A stretch of 42,088 nt of DNA from an uncultured Alphaproteobacteria bacterium (GTDB lineage Bacteria; Pseudomonadota; Alphaproteobacteria; UBA828). The stretch spans positions 1-42,088 of the forward strand of contig CAJXFT010000009.1 of the NCBI GenBank assembly GCA_913053235.1. The letters are read 5' to 3'. Made by a program: the position numbers and the translations under genes. Below, piece by piece: positions 16,317 to 23,987 of this stretch. The notes beneath the pieces are model-generated. The model was not told the DNA's origin. It saw only the letters and a list, made by a program, of their open reading frames with translations, and ran no database searches. Positions within the stretch are counted from its first letter, which is position 1. Each line of letters starts with the position of its first letter.

Positions 16317-17153
16317 TCAGCGCTTCACCGCGCCGAGCGTGAAACCGCGCGCCAGATGTTTGTGGATCAACAACCCCATGACGACGATGGGCAGGGCGGC
16401 GACGGTGGCCAAAGCCGCCTGAATCCCGGCCATTCCGCCGTAAAGCTGCATATTGACCGGGACCGTGAAGACCGTCTTTTCGGTCAGCACCACGGCGAGC
16501 AGAAATTCGCTCCAGTTCAAAATGAAGATGAACAGCGCGGTGGCGATCAGGCCGCCCTTGATCAGCGGCACGGTGACACGGAAATGCGCCTGCCAGCGCG
16601 ACATGCCGTCCATCATGGCGGCTTCCTCGATCTCGGCCGGAATCTCGTCGATGAAGCTCTTCAGCATCCAGAAGGCGAAGGGAGTCGTGAAAGTGACATA
16701 AGCCAGAATAAGGCCGACATGGGTATCGCGCAGGCCGAGCCAGCCGAACAGGATCAGGAACGGGATGGCGATAACCACCGTCGGAATGCCGCGCACCGAG
16801 AGGATGGCGATCGCCAGCGTGTGGCCGCCGGCCTGGTATCGCGAAAATCCGATCGCCGCCATGCCGCCGATCACCAGCGCGATGAAGGTGGCGGCGCCCG
16901 AGACGATAAACGAATGCATCATCGCCTGCCACGAGGCGCCGTGGCCAAATACGTAAATATCCTTGAAATCGACGATCAGCGGCGCGTAATTCGCCCAGGT
17001 CGCCTGACTCGGAATCCACGCCGGCGGCGTTGCCGCCCACTCATGGGTGGGCTTGAACGAGGTCGAAACCATCCAGAAGATGGGGAAAAGTGCGAACACC
17101 AGGCCGGCCAGGAGGCCGATGGCGTCGTACCAGCGAAACGGTCGTCGTGGCAT
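16317..17153 (-). CDS. Second MalG-type ABC permease
   Basis: This 278-residue permease is clearly paralogous to the product of 12521-13456. The two share LFPIFWMVSTSFK, the coupling loop IEEAAMMDG.SRW, VPLIKGG.IAT.LFIFILNWSEFL and a near-identical C-terminus (HLARGFTLGAVKR). It lacks the polar insertion of the other copy. I moved the start from 17258 to the ATG at 17153, which has AGAGGG 6 bases upstream; the longer form adds non-permease residues. It is first in the run of transporter genes and is separated from the binding protein by 223 bp. Whether it replaces its paralogue for another substrate or pairs with it is open. Confidence 0.9.
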   Translation of the reverse strand: MPRRPFRWYDAIGLLAGLVFALFPIFWMVSTSFKPTHEWAATPPAWIPSQATWANYAPLIVDFKDIYVFGHGASWQAMMHSFIVSGAATFIALVIGGMAAIGFSRYQAGGHTLAIAILSVRGIPTVVIAIPFLILFGWLGLRDTHVGLILAYVTFTTPFAFWMLKSFIDEIPAEIEEAAMMDGMSRWQAHFRVTVPLIKGGLIATALFIFILNWSEFLLAVVLTEKTVFTVPVNMQLYGGMAGIQAALATVAALPIVVMGLLIHKHLARGFTLGAVKR

Positions 17154-17256
17154 TCTGTGCCCTCTATCACGCTTTCGCGGTTGCCATTGTCCCTCGGTGG
17201 GGCGGCAGCATAGAGTGACGGAGCAGGAGAATAAAACGAATTCGGGAGGGCTGGCC

Positions 17257-18039
17257 ATGACCGGCGAGTACGAGACGTTGATCTACGAAAAGGACGGCCG
17301 GCGGGCCAGTATCACCTTCAACCGGCCGCATATTCTGAACGCCGTTTCTGAACGCCGTCGCCATGACCGGCGCCCATGAGATGGCGGCGCTGGCAAACCG
17401 AATTGCCGATGATGACGAGATTCGCATGGTTACCATCGCCGGCGCCGGGCGCGCCTTTTCGACCGGCATCGACCTCAAGGATCTCGCCGCCGGCCTGATC
17501 GACGACAGCTATTTCGATCTCTGGGACCGCGCCCTGAGAGTCTTCGAGACCATGGACAAGCTGGTGCTCTGCCTGATCCACGGATATGCCCTGGGCGGCG
17601 GTTTGCAGCTCGCTTTGGCCGCCGACATCCGCGTCGCCACGCCGTCGGCCAAGCTCGGCCTGCCGGCCATCAAGGAGGGCCTCATCCCCGGCCTCGGCAC
17701 GCTTCGTCTGGCGCGCTATATCGGCTTGGGGCGGGCCAAGCGGCTGATCGTCACCGGCGACATGATCGACTCGGTGGAAGGCGAGCGCATCGGCCTGATC
17801 GATTATCTCGTCTCGGAAGACGGCGCGGCGGCCGAATTCGAGGACATCGTCAGCCGCGTCGGCGCGGTCAACTCGGAGGGCTGCCGGCTGTCCAAGAAAA
17901 TGCTGGACAGTTGTTTCGATCTCGATTTCGAGAGTTTTTCTCTTTATATAAGGAGCGTCAGGCGCAGGCCACCGACTCGGCGGATTTCCGCGAGGCGATG
18001 ACGGCGTACCGGGAAAAGCGCCCACCGAACTGGTCGTGA
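17257..18039 (+). pseudogene. Enoyl-CoA hydratase/isomerase with two compensating frameshifts
   Basis: The pieces give one crotonase. Residues from ATG 17257 read LIYEKDGRRASITFNRPHIL. The middle continues in another frame with AGAGRAFSTGIDLKDLA, HGYALGGGLQLALAADIRV and the glutamate-bearing LPAIKEGLIPGLG. The tail returns to the first frame with ERQAQATDSADFREAM and stops at 18037-18039. The first shift comes from an exact 13-bp tandem duplication (17333-17358); removing one copy restores NAVAMTGAHEM. The second lies at 17935-17950, explained by one T lost from a T5 run or by AT gained in TATATA. GGGAGGG precedes the start. The middle frame alone could begin at ATG 17363 but would lack the N-terminal strands and the true tail. 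The intact enzyme would hydrate an enoyl-CoA, in keeping with boxC and boxB next door. Confidence 0.85.
17333..17358 (+). repeat. 13-bp exact tandem duplication inside the enoyl-CoA hydratase gene
   Basis: TTCTGAACGCCGT occurs twice without a spacer (17333-17345 and 17346-17358). The extra copy shifts the reading frame by one base. Deleting either copy restores a continuous crotonase N-terminus. Confidence 0.95.
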
Positions 18040-18057
18040 CAGAGGCAGGGGGGAGCC

Positions 18058-19713
18058 GTGACAGCAATCGATTTTCGCACCGCGCCCGAGCGCTACCGCC
18101 ATTGGCGGCTGACGCTGGAGGGTCCTGTCGCCACCCTGGCGCTCGATGTCGACGCTGAGGGCGGCCTCAGTCCCGGATATGAGCTGAAGCTCAATTCCTA
18201 CGATCTCGGCGTCGATATCGAGCTTAACGACGCCATCCAGCGCCTTCGTTTCGAGCAGCCGCAAGTGCGCGCGGTGATCATCACCTCGGCCAACGACAAG
18301 GTATTCTGCGCCGGCGCCAATATCGGCATGCTGCGCGGCGCCAGCCACGCGCACAAAGTCAATTTCTGCAAATTCACCAACGAAACCCGCCTCGCCCTGG
18401 AAGACGCCAGCGCCCGGTCCGGGCAGAAATATATCTGTGCGATCAACGGCGCCTGCGCCGGCGGCGGTTATGAATTGGCGCTGGCCGCCGATCATCTCAT
18501 GCTCCTCGACGATGGCGCCTCCGCCGTTGCGCTGCCGGAAATACCGCTCCTTGCGGTGCTTCCCGGCACCGGCGGCCTGACCCGCCTGGTCGACAAGCGC
18601 GGCGTCAGGCGCGACCGCGCCGATTTCTTCTGCACCGTGGAAGAGGGCGTGCGCGGCAAGCGCGCCCTCGAATGGCACCTGGTGGATGAGATCGTGCCGC
18701 GCTCCAAATGGCGGGACGCCGTCGCCGCGCGCGCCGCCGAGCTGGCCGAGGCGTCCGACCGCCCGGCCAAGGCCGAAGGCATGGCGCTGCCGCCACTTGA
18801 GCGGGTTATCGAGGGCGAGCGCATCGAATATAATCACGTCACTTGCGTGATCGACCGCGCCCTGATGGCGGCGCATATCACCGTGCGGGCGCCCGCCGCA
18901 GCGCCGCCTTCCGATCTTGCCGCGATACATGGCGAGGGTGCCGATTTTTGGCCGCTTGCCATGGCTCGCCAGTTGGAGGATTTGATTTTTCATCTGCGTT
19001 TCAACGAGAGCGAAATCGGCACCTGGCTGATGCGCAGCGAGGGCGCGGGCGAATATGTCGCGGCCGCCGACGCCGCCCTGGCGGCGCATGCCGGGGACTG
19101 GCTGGTGCGTGAGATCACGCTCTATATCAAGCGCACGCTGAAACGCCTCGACCTTTCGGCGCGCTCCATCTTCGCCTTCATCGAGCCCGGCTCCTGCTTC
19201 ACCGGCACGCTGCTCGAATTGGCCCTCGCCGCCGACCGCTGCTACATGCTGGACGGCGCCTTCGAGGGCGACAACCGCCCGCCCGCCAGCATCCGCCTGA
19301 CGGCGGCGAATTACGGCGGCTATCCCATGGCCAACGGGTTGAGCCGGCTGGAGAGCCGTTTTATCGGCGACGCGGCGGCGCTTGATCGCGTCGAAAAAGA
19401 GAGCGGCCGGGCGCTCGACGCGATCGAAGCCGAGCAGCTCGGCCTCGTCACCTTCGCCCCCGACGATATAGACTGGCGGGACGAGACGCGCATCGCCGTC
19501 GAGGAGCGCGCCGCCTTCTCACCCGACGCCTTGACCGGCATGGAGGCGTCGCTCCGTTTCGCCGGACCGGAGACCATGGAAAGCAAAATATTCGCCCGCC
19601 TCAGCGCCTGGCAGAACTGGATATTCCAGCGCCCCAACGCGGTCGGGGCGGAAGGCACGCTCAAGCTCTATGGCAGCGGGCAGCGGCCGCGCTTCGACAA
19701 GGAACGGGTTTGA
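18058..19713 (+). CDS. boxC: BoxC, 2,3-epoxybenzoyl-CoA dihydrolase
   Basis: BoxC (551 residues here, the family's usual size) opens the epoxide ring of 2,3-epoxybenzoyl-CoA with two waters, giving 3,4-dehydroadipyl-CoA semialdehyde and formate in the box pathway of aerobic benzoate breakdown. It is a long crotonase-fold protein. The oxyanion-hole regions are visible as VFCAGANIGML (about 81-91) and INGACAGGGYELALAADHLML, followed by LPEIPLLAVLPGTGGLTRLVDKR. A second, crotonase-like half with SIFAFIEPGSCFTGTLLELALAADRCYML follows (about 370-400). The GTG start at 18058 has a GGGGGGAG ribosome site 3 bases ahead. It sits 18 bp after the broken hydratase and 3 bp before boxB, so cotranscription is almost certain. 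Confidence 0.93.
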   Translation: MTAIDFRTAPERYRHWRLTLEGPVATLALDVDAEGGLSPGYELKLNSYDLGVDIELNDAIQRLRFEQPQVRAVIITSANDKVFCAGANIGMLRGASHAHKVNFCKFTNETRLALEDASARSGQKYICAINGACAGGGYELALAADHLMLLDDGASAVALPEIPLLAVLPGTGGLTRLVDKRGVRRDRADFFCTVEEGVRGKRALEWHLVDEIVPRSKWRDAVAARAAELAEASDRPAKAEGMALPPLERVIEGERIEYNHVTCVIDRALMAAHITVRAPAAAPPSDLAAIHGEGADFWPLAMARQLEDLIFHLRFNESEIGTWLMRSEGAGEYVAAADAALAAHAGDWLVREITLYIKRTLKRLDLSARSIFAFIEPGSCFTGTLLELALAADRCYMLDGAFEGDNRPPASIRLTAANYGGYPMANGLSRLESRFIGDAAALDRVEKESGRALDAIEAEQLGLVTFAPDDIDWRDETRIAVEERAAFSPDALTGMEASLRFAGPETMESKIFARLSAWQNWIFQRPNAVGAEGTLKLYGSGQRPRFDKERV

Positions 19714-19716
19714 ACC

Positions 19717-21132
19717 ATGGCCATCGATTACAACGAACGCATTCCCAACAATGTCGATTTGGCCGACAATCGGCGGCTCCAGCGCGCGCTCGAAGCCTGG
19801 CAGCCCGGCTATCTCGATTGGTGGGGGGAGATGGGACCGTCGGATTTCAGCCAGGCCGATGTCTATCTCAGGACCGCGATCTCCGTCGAGACCGACGGCT
19901 GGGCGCATTTCGGCCATGTCAAAATGCCGGAATATCGCTGGGGTATTTTCCTGGCTGCGCCCGAGGCCGACCGGCACATCGCGTTCGGCGCGCACAAGGG
20001 CGAGGCGGTCTGGCAGGAGGTGCCGGGCGAGCACCGCGCGACGCTGCGCCGCCTGATCGTGACCCAGGGCGACACCGAACCGGCGAGCGTCGAGCAGCAG
20101 CGCCTCTTGGGCCTCACCTGCCCGTCGCTGTACGATTTGCGCAACCTGTTTCAGGTCAACATCGAAGAAGGCCGGCATCTCTGGGCGATGGCCTATTTGC
20201 TGCATGCCCACTTTGGCCGCGACGGACGCGAAGAGGCCGAGGCGCTTCTCGAACGGCGCTCCGGCGACGTCGACAAGCCGCGCATCCTCGGCGCCTTCAA
20301 CGAAGCGACGCCGGATTGGCTGTCCTTTTTCATGTTCACCTTCTTCACCGACCGCGACGGCAAATATCAACTGGCCTCGCTCGCCGAATCGGCGTTCGAC
20401 CCGTTGGCGCGCACCTGCCGCTTCATGCTCACCGAAGAAGCGCACCATATGTTCGTCGGCGACACCGGCATTCAGCGCGTCGTCGGGCGAACCTGCGAAT
20501 TGATGAAGGCGCATGACACGGAAGATGTCGCACCGCATGGCGGCATCAACCTCGACACCGTGCAGCGCTATCTCAACTTCCACTTCGCCGTCTCCATCGA
20601 CCTGTTCGGCGGCGAATTCTCGACCAACGCCGCCAATTATTTCAGCGCCGGCCTGAAGGGCCGCTACCGCGAAGAAAAAATCGAGGACGACCATGTCCTC
20701 GCCACCGCGCATTACAGCGTGCCCAAGCTCGAAGGCGGCGTCATCAGCGAAAGCGAAGAGGCGGCGCTCACCGTCATCAACGAGCGTCTGCGCGACGACT
20801 ATATCGAGGATTGCGAAAAAGGCATCGAGCGTTGGAACCGCGTCATCCGCGAGAGCGGCTTCGACCATGTGCTGCGCCTGCCGCACCGCGCCTTCCAGCG
20901 CGCCATCGGACAGTATCGCGAGGCGCATTTTACGCCCGAGGGCAAAGCCATCGGCGACGCGGAATGGTCGGCGCGCAAGGACGAGTGGCTGCCCAGCGAG
21001 GCCGAACGCGCGCATGTCATTTCGCTCATGCAGCGCGTCGTCGAGCCGGGCAAATTCGCCGGCTGGATCGCGCCGCCCCGGCGCGGCATCAACGGCCAGC
21101 CGATCGATTTCGATTATGTTCATTTAGGTTGA
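19717..21132 (+). CDS. boxB: BoxB, benzoyl-CoA 2,3-epoxidase oxygenase subunit
   Basis: BoxB is the diiron oxygenase that uses O2 and electrons from BoxA to turn benzoyl-CoA into the 2,3-epoxide. The 471-residue sequence matches the family throughout: YNERIPNN, GWAHFGHVKMPEYRWGIFLA, VTQGDTEPASVEQQR, and the metal-binding helices NIEEGRHLWAM (ExxH about 151-154) and MLTEEAHHMFVG (about 237-248). FNEATPDWLSFFMF lies between them. All the carboxylate and histidine ligands I can place are present, so it should be active. It follows boxC directly (3 bp), the reverse of the usual boxABC order, and boxA is not in the window. A flavoenzyme begins 28 bp downstream. Confidence 0.95.
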   Translation: MAIDYNERIPNNVDLADNRRLQRALEAWQPGYLDWWGEMGPSDFSQADVYLRTAISVETDGWAHFGHVKMPEYRWGIFLAAPEADRHIAFGAHKGEAVWQEVPGEHRATLRRLIVTQGDTEPASVEQQRLLGLTCPSLYDLRNLFQVNIEEGRHLWAMAYLLHAHFGRDGREEAEALLERRSGDVDKPRILGAFNEATPDWLSFFMFTFFTDRDGKYQLASLAESAFDPLARTCRFMLTEEAHHMFVGDTGIQRVVGRTCELMKAHDTEDVAPHGGINLDTVQRYLNFHFAVSIDLFGGEFSTNAANYFSAGLKGRYREEKIEDDHVLATAHYSVPKLEGGVISESEEAALTVINERLRDDYIEDCEKGIERWNRVIRESGFDHVLRLPHRAFQRAIGQYREAHFTPEGKAIGDAEWSARKDEWLPSEAERAHVISLMQRVVEPGKFAGWIAPPRRGINGQPIDFDYVHLG

Positions 21133-21160
21133 ACGGCCGCACCGGCCCCAGGAGAAAAAA

Positions 21161-23203
21161 ATGGCGCGCTATCCCAATTTGTTTTCCGAATGGTCGATCC
21201 GCAATTGCCGCATCAAGAACCGGGTGGTGTTTCCGCCGACCTGTCCGACCTGGGTATCGGACCCGTGGAACGGCCTCTTTATCGACATGGCCACCGAATA
21301 TTACGAAGAGCGCGCCAAGGGTGGTGTCGGCCTGATCATTATCGGCGGCACCCATGTCCATCCGAGCTCGATCATGGCGCCGCTCTTAATGCCGCAACTG
21401 TTCGACGACCGCCAGATCGAGCCGCTCGCCAAGATCGCCGAGGCGGTGCACAGGCATGGCTGCAAGCTGGCGATCCAGCTCTGGCATTCGGGCGTGCGCG
21501 GCTTTCCCGGCTATAAGCAGGCGCCGGGCTACGACCCGGACGCAACCTGGTACACGGTGTCGCCGAGCCAGGTGCCGCTCGGCGAATTCCCCGGCGCCTC
21601 GACGCCCAAGGAGCTCGACGAGGAAGAAATCCAGGAACTGATCGCCGCCTATGGCAGCGCCGCCGCGCGCGCCATGGCCGCCGGCCTCGACGGCGTCGAG
21701 CTGCATCTCAGCCACGGTTACCTGCCCTGGCAGTTTCTCTCGCCGCTCTACAACAAGCGCAGCGACCGTTGGGGCGGCAGCTACGAAAACCGCCTGCGCT
21801 TTCCGCTCGAGGTGCTGCGCGCCATGCGCAACGCGGTCGGCGGTGAGCCATTCGTCGGCTACCGCATCAACTCGACCTCGTTCTGGCCCGGCGATCTCGA
21901 AATCGAGGATGTGCGCAAGATCGTGCCGGATATCGAGCACAGCGCCGATATCGATTATGTCGACGTCTCGGCCGGCGTGCATCATTCCTTCATTCACACG
22001 CCGATGGAGTTCGAAGGCGGCTGGGAGCGCGGCTATGCGCGGCGGATTCGCGAGGTTTCCAACAAGCCGGTGCTCGCCGTCGGGCGCATCACGACGCCGG
22101 ATCTGGCCGAATCGCTCTTGGAGGCCGGCGACGCCGACGCCATCTGCCTGGCCCGCCAATTGTTCACCGATCCCTACTGGGCGAAGAAGGCCGAGGAGGG
22201 CCGCGCCGAGGATATCCGCACCTGCGTCGCCGCCAATTTCTGCTGGAAGAGCGTCAGCATGGGGGCGCGCATCCAGTGCGTCTACAATCCCGCCATCGGG
22301 CGCGAAGGCGCCTGGGGCGAAGGCTCGCTGATTAAAACCGAAACACCGAGGAAAGCGCTGGTCATCGGCGGCGGCCCGGCCGGGCTCGAATATGCGCGGG
22401 TCGCCGCGACGCGTGGCCACAGCGTGACCCTCGTCGAGAGCGAGAGCGAAATGGGCGGCCATGTGCGCCTGCAATCGCTGCTGCCGAGCCGCGCCGAATA
22501 TGGCGAGATCGCCCGCTGGCTGGCCGACCAGGCGGCCAAGAACGGTGCCGAATTGCGCACCGATTCTCCGGTCTCGGAGGCCGGCCTCGACGCCCTCCTA
22601 AAAGCCGAGCAGCCCGATCATGTGGTCGTGGCGACCGGCTCCAGCGTCTGCACCGACGGCTTCCAGGGCTGGACCGGCGAAGCCATGCCGGGCTGGGAGA
22701 GCGGCAATTGCATCGGCTGGGATGAAGTGCTGACGGCGGGAGCCCGCGCCACCGGCGCTTCCTTCCCCGGCGACGTGGTGGTGATCGACGATATGTGCGA
22801 CGTGGTGGCGCCGCTGACCGCCGTCGCGCTGACGAGCGCCGGCGCCAATTCCGTCACTCTCTTGACGCGCTGGCCGATGGTCGGCATGGAGACCATCCTC
22901 GATGTCTATCTCGATTGGATCCTGCCCAAGCTCTATGAGAGCGGCGTGACCATGCTGTGCGACCATTTCGTCCGGCGCATCGACGAAGCAAAGCTGCATA
23001 TCTTCAACGTCCATAACGAAAAGGCCGAGAGCGTGCTCAACGCCGATTGGATCGTCATGGCGACCGGGCGGCGCTCGCAAACCGCCCTCCTGGCGCCGCT
23101 CCGGGAACGCGGCATCAGCGTCGAGGCGATCGGCGACGCCATCGCGCCGCGCTCGACATACGAAGCCGTCTATGAGGGCCATCGCCAGGCGCGCAAATTG
23201 TAA
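21161..23203 (+). CDS. TMADH/2,4-dienoyl-CoA reductase-type flavoenzyme lacking one Fe-S cysteine
   Basis: This 680-residue protein has an old-yellow-enzyme TIM barrel for FMN (about 1-350, with ELHLSHGYLPWQFLSPLYNKR and WGGSYENR). A short Fe-S segment follows, then an FAD/NAD-binding half (ALVIGGGPAGLEYARVAA at about 399-416). In trimethylamine dehydrogenase and FadH-like enzymes the linker carries four cysteines, C-x2-C-x2/3-C-x11/12-C. Here the residues are Cys355, Ala358, Cys361 and Cys373, so one ligand is replaced by alanine. ATG 21161 has AGGAG ahead. It lies 28 bp after boxB and could reduce an unsaturated CoA ester or pass electrons to BoxB in place of BoxA; neither is shown by the sequence. 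The last 45 codons recur, diverged, at 23768-23905. Confidence 0.88.
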   Translation: MARYPNLFSEWSIRNCRIKNRVVFPPTCPTWVSDPWNGLFIDMATEYYEERAKGGVGLIIIGGTHVHPSSIMAPLLMPQLFDDRQIEPLAKIAEAVHRHGCKLAIQLWHSGVRGFPGYKQAPGYDPDATWYTVSPSQVPLGEFPGASTPKELDEEEIQELIAAYGSAAARAMAAGLDGVELHLSHGYLPWQFLSPLYNKRSDRWGGSYENRLRFPLEVLRAMRNAVGGEPFVGYRINSTSFWPGDLEIEDVRKIVPDIEHSADIDYVDVSAGVHHSFIHTPMEFEGGWERGYARRIREVSNKPVLAVGRITTPDLAESLLEAGDADAICLARQLFTDPYWAKKAEEGRAEDIRTCVAANFCWKSVSMGARIQCVYNPAIGREGAWGEGSLIKTETPRKALVIGGGPAGLEYARVAATRGHSVTLVESESEMGGHVRLQSLLPSRAEYGEIARWLADQAAKNGAELRTDSPVSEAGLDALLKAEQPDHVVVATGSSVCTDGFQGWTGEAMPGWESGNCIGWDEVLTAGARATGASFPGDVVVIDDMCDVVAPLTAVALTSAGANSVTLLTRWPMVGMETILDVYLDWILPKLYESGVTMLCDHFVRRIDEAKLHIFNVHNEKAESVLNADWIVMATGRRSQTALLAPLRERGISVEAIGDAIAPRSTYEAVYEGHRQARKL

Positions 23204-23287
23204 TTCGTTTGCGATAGCAAATTGTCATGAGTCGTCCTGCGCCGTGACAGTTGGTCGATTATTTCCGTAAAGAACTGGGAGGCAGCA

Positions 23288-23743
23288 ATGACGACAAATG
23301 AGACGCCCACGGCAAACGGCGGCGTTCGCCCGGATGAGCTTTACCATCTTTATCAAAATGCCGCAGCCAACCTTGCTGCTTTGAAGAATCGCCAATGGCA
23401 AGTACTGGTGCTTTTTACTGCCCCAGTGGCTTTTTTGATTTATCGAGCAGATCAGATGTCGATAATCACCAAAGGAATCATGACAGCCGCCATCGTCGTA
23501 GGAGCCGTGGCAACGGTGGGGGCAATTTTTCTATCCCAACGAAATATGGAGAAAGAACGCGAAATTCTGAGTAATATTTATCAGAGATTTGGAGATGACT
23601 TTCGTGAATGCAGGAAGGTAAAAGGCGATGTTCAGAAATCGGATTGCTTCGAAATTTTATTTGTTATTGGAATTCGAGCCTATCTGATCGTTGTCGTGTT
23701 TTACTCGACAGCGGTATTTTGGAATTGGCCGTGGCCTGCATGA
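23288..23743 (+). CDS. Orphan small membrane protein
   Basis: I do not recognise a family with confidence. The 151-residue product has about three hydrophobic segments: VLVLFTAPVAFLIY (about 39-52), MTAAIVVGAVATVGAIFL (about 61-78) and a C-terminal segment with AYLIVVVFYSTAVFW. A charged cytoplasmic stretch, QRNMEKEREILSNIYQRFGDDFRECRKVK, lies between the last two. The N-terminal helix DELYHLYQNAAANLAALKNRQ looks amphipathic. GGGAGG precedes the ATG by 6-7 bases, so it is probably translated. Its base composition is clearly more AT-rich than its neighbours. It sits between an intact flavoenzyme gene and the remnant of a second copy, which suggests arrival by transfer. Confidence 0.7.
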   Translation: MTTNETPTANGGVRPDELYHLYQNAAANLAALKNRQWQVLVLFTAPVAFLIYRADQMSIITKGIMTAAIVVGAVATVGAIFLSQRNMEKEREILSNIYQRFGDDFRECRKVKGDVQKSDCFEILFVIGIRAYLIVVVFYSTAVFWNWPWPA

Positions 23744-23767
23744 CCAGTTCTGAACAGCTTGATTTTC

Positions 23768-23905
23768 ATTGGGCGTTCGCGCACCGATCTCCTCACGCCG
23801 CTCAAGGACAGCGGCATCAGTTTCGAAGCGATCAGCGACGCCATAGCGCCGCGCTCGACCTATGAAGCCGTCTATGAGGGCCACCGCCAGGCGCGCAAAC
23901 TGTGA
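23768..23905 (+). pseudogene. 3' remnant of a second flavoenzyme gene
   Basis: These 46 codons end in TYEAVYEGHRQARKL and a TGA stop, identical over this stretch to the C-terminus of the intact gene at 21161-23203. The residues before it (TDLLTPLKDSGISFEAISDAIAPRS) match with several substitutions. The DNA differs at many third positions, so this is a diverged paralogue and not a recent copy. Nothing of the rest of the gene is present upstream; the orphan membrane gene occupies that place. Confidence 0.85.
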
Positions 23906-23987
23906 TAATTGCGCCGCTTGCTTGACAAGGCGGCGGGCGGCTGCACCCTGAGCAAAAGCAAAAAAGCCAAAAAACAGGGAGACCCTC

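Noticed and set aside
17363-18001. Independent start at ATG 17363 for an intact hydratase
   Set aside because: The N-terminal strand of the crotonase fold is found just upstream in another frame, and the tail after 17950 is out of frame, so this ORF is a fragment of the broken gene.
19519-21123. A 534-residue minus-strand ORF
   Set aside because: It is antisense to boxB, which is conserved along its whole length.
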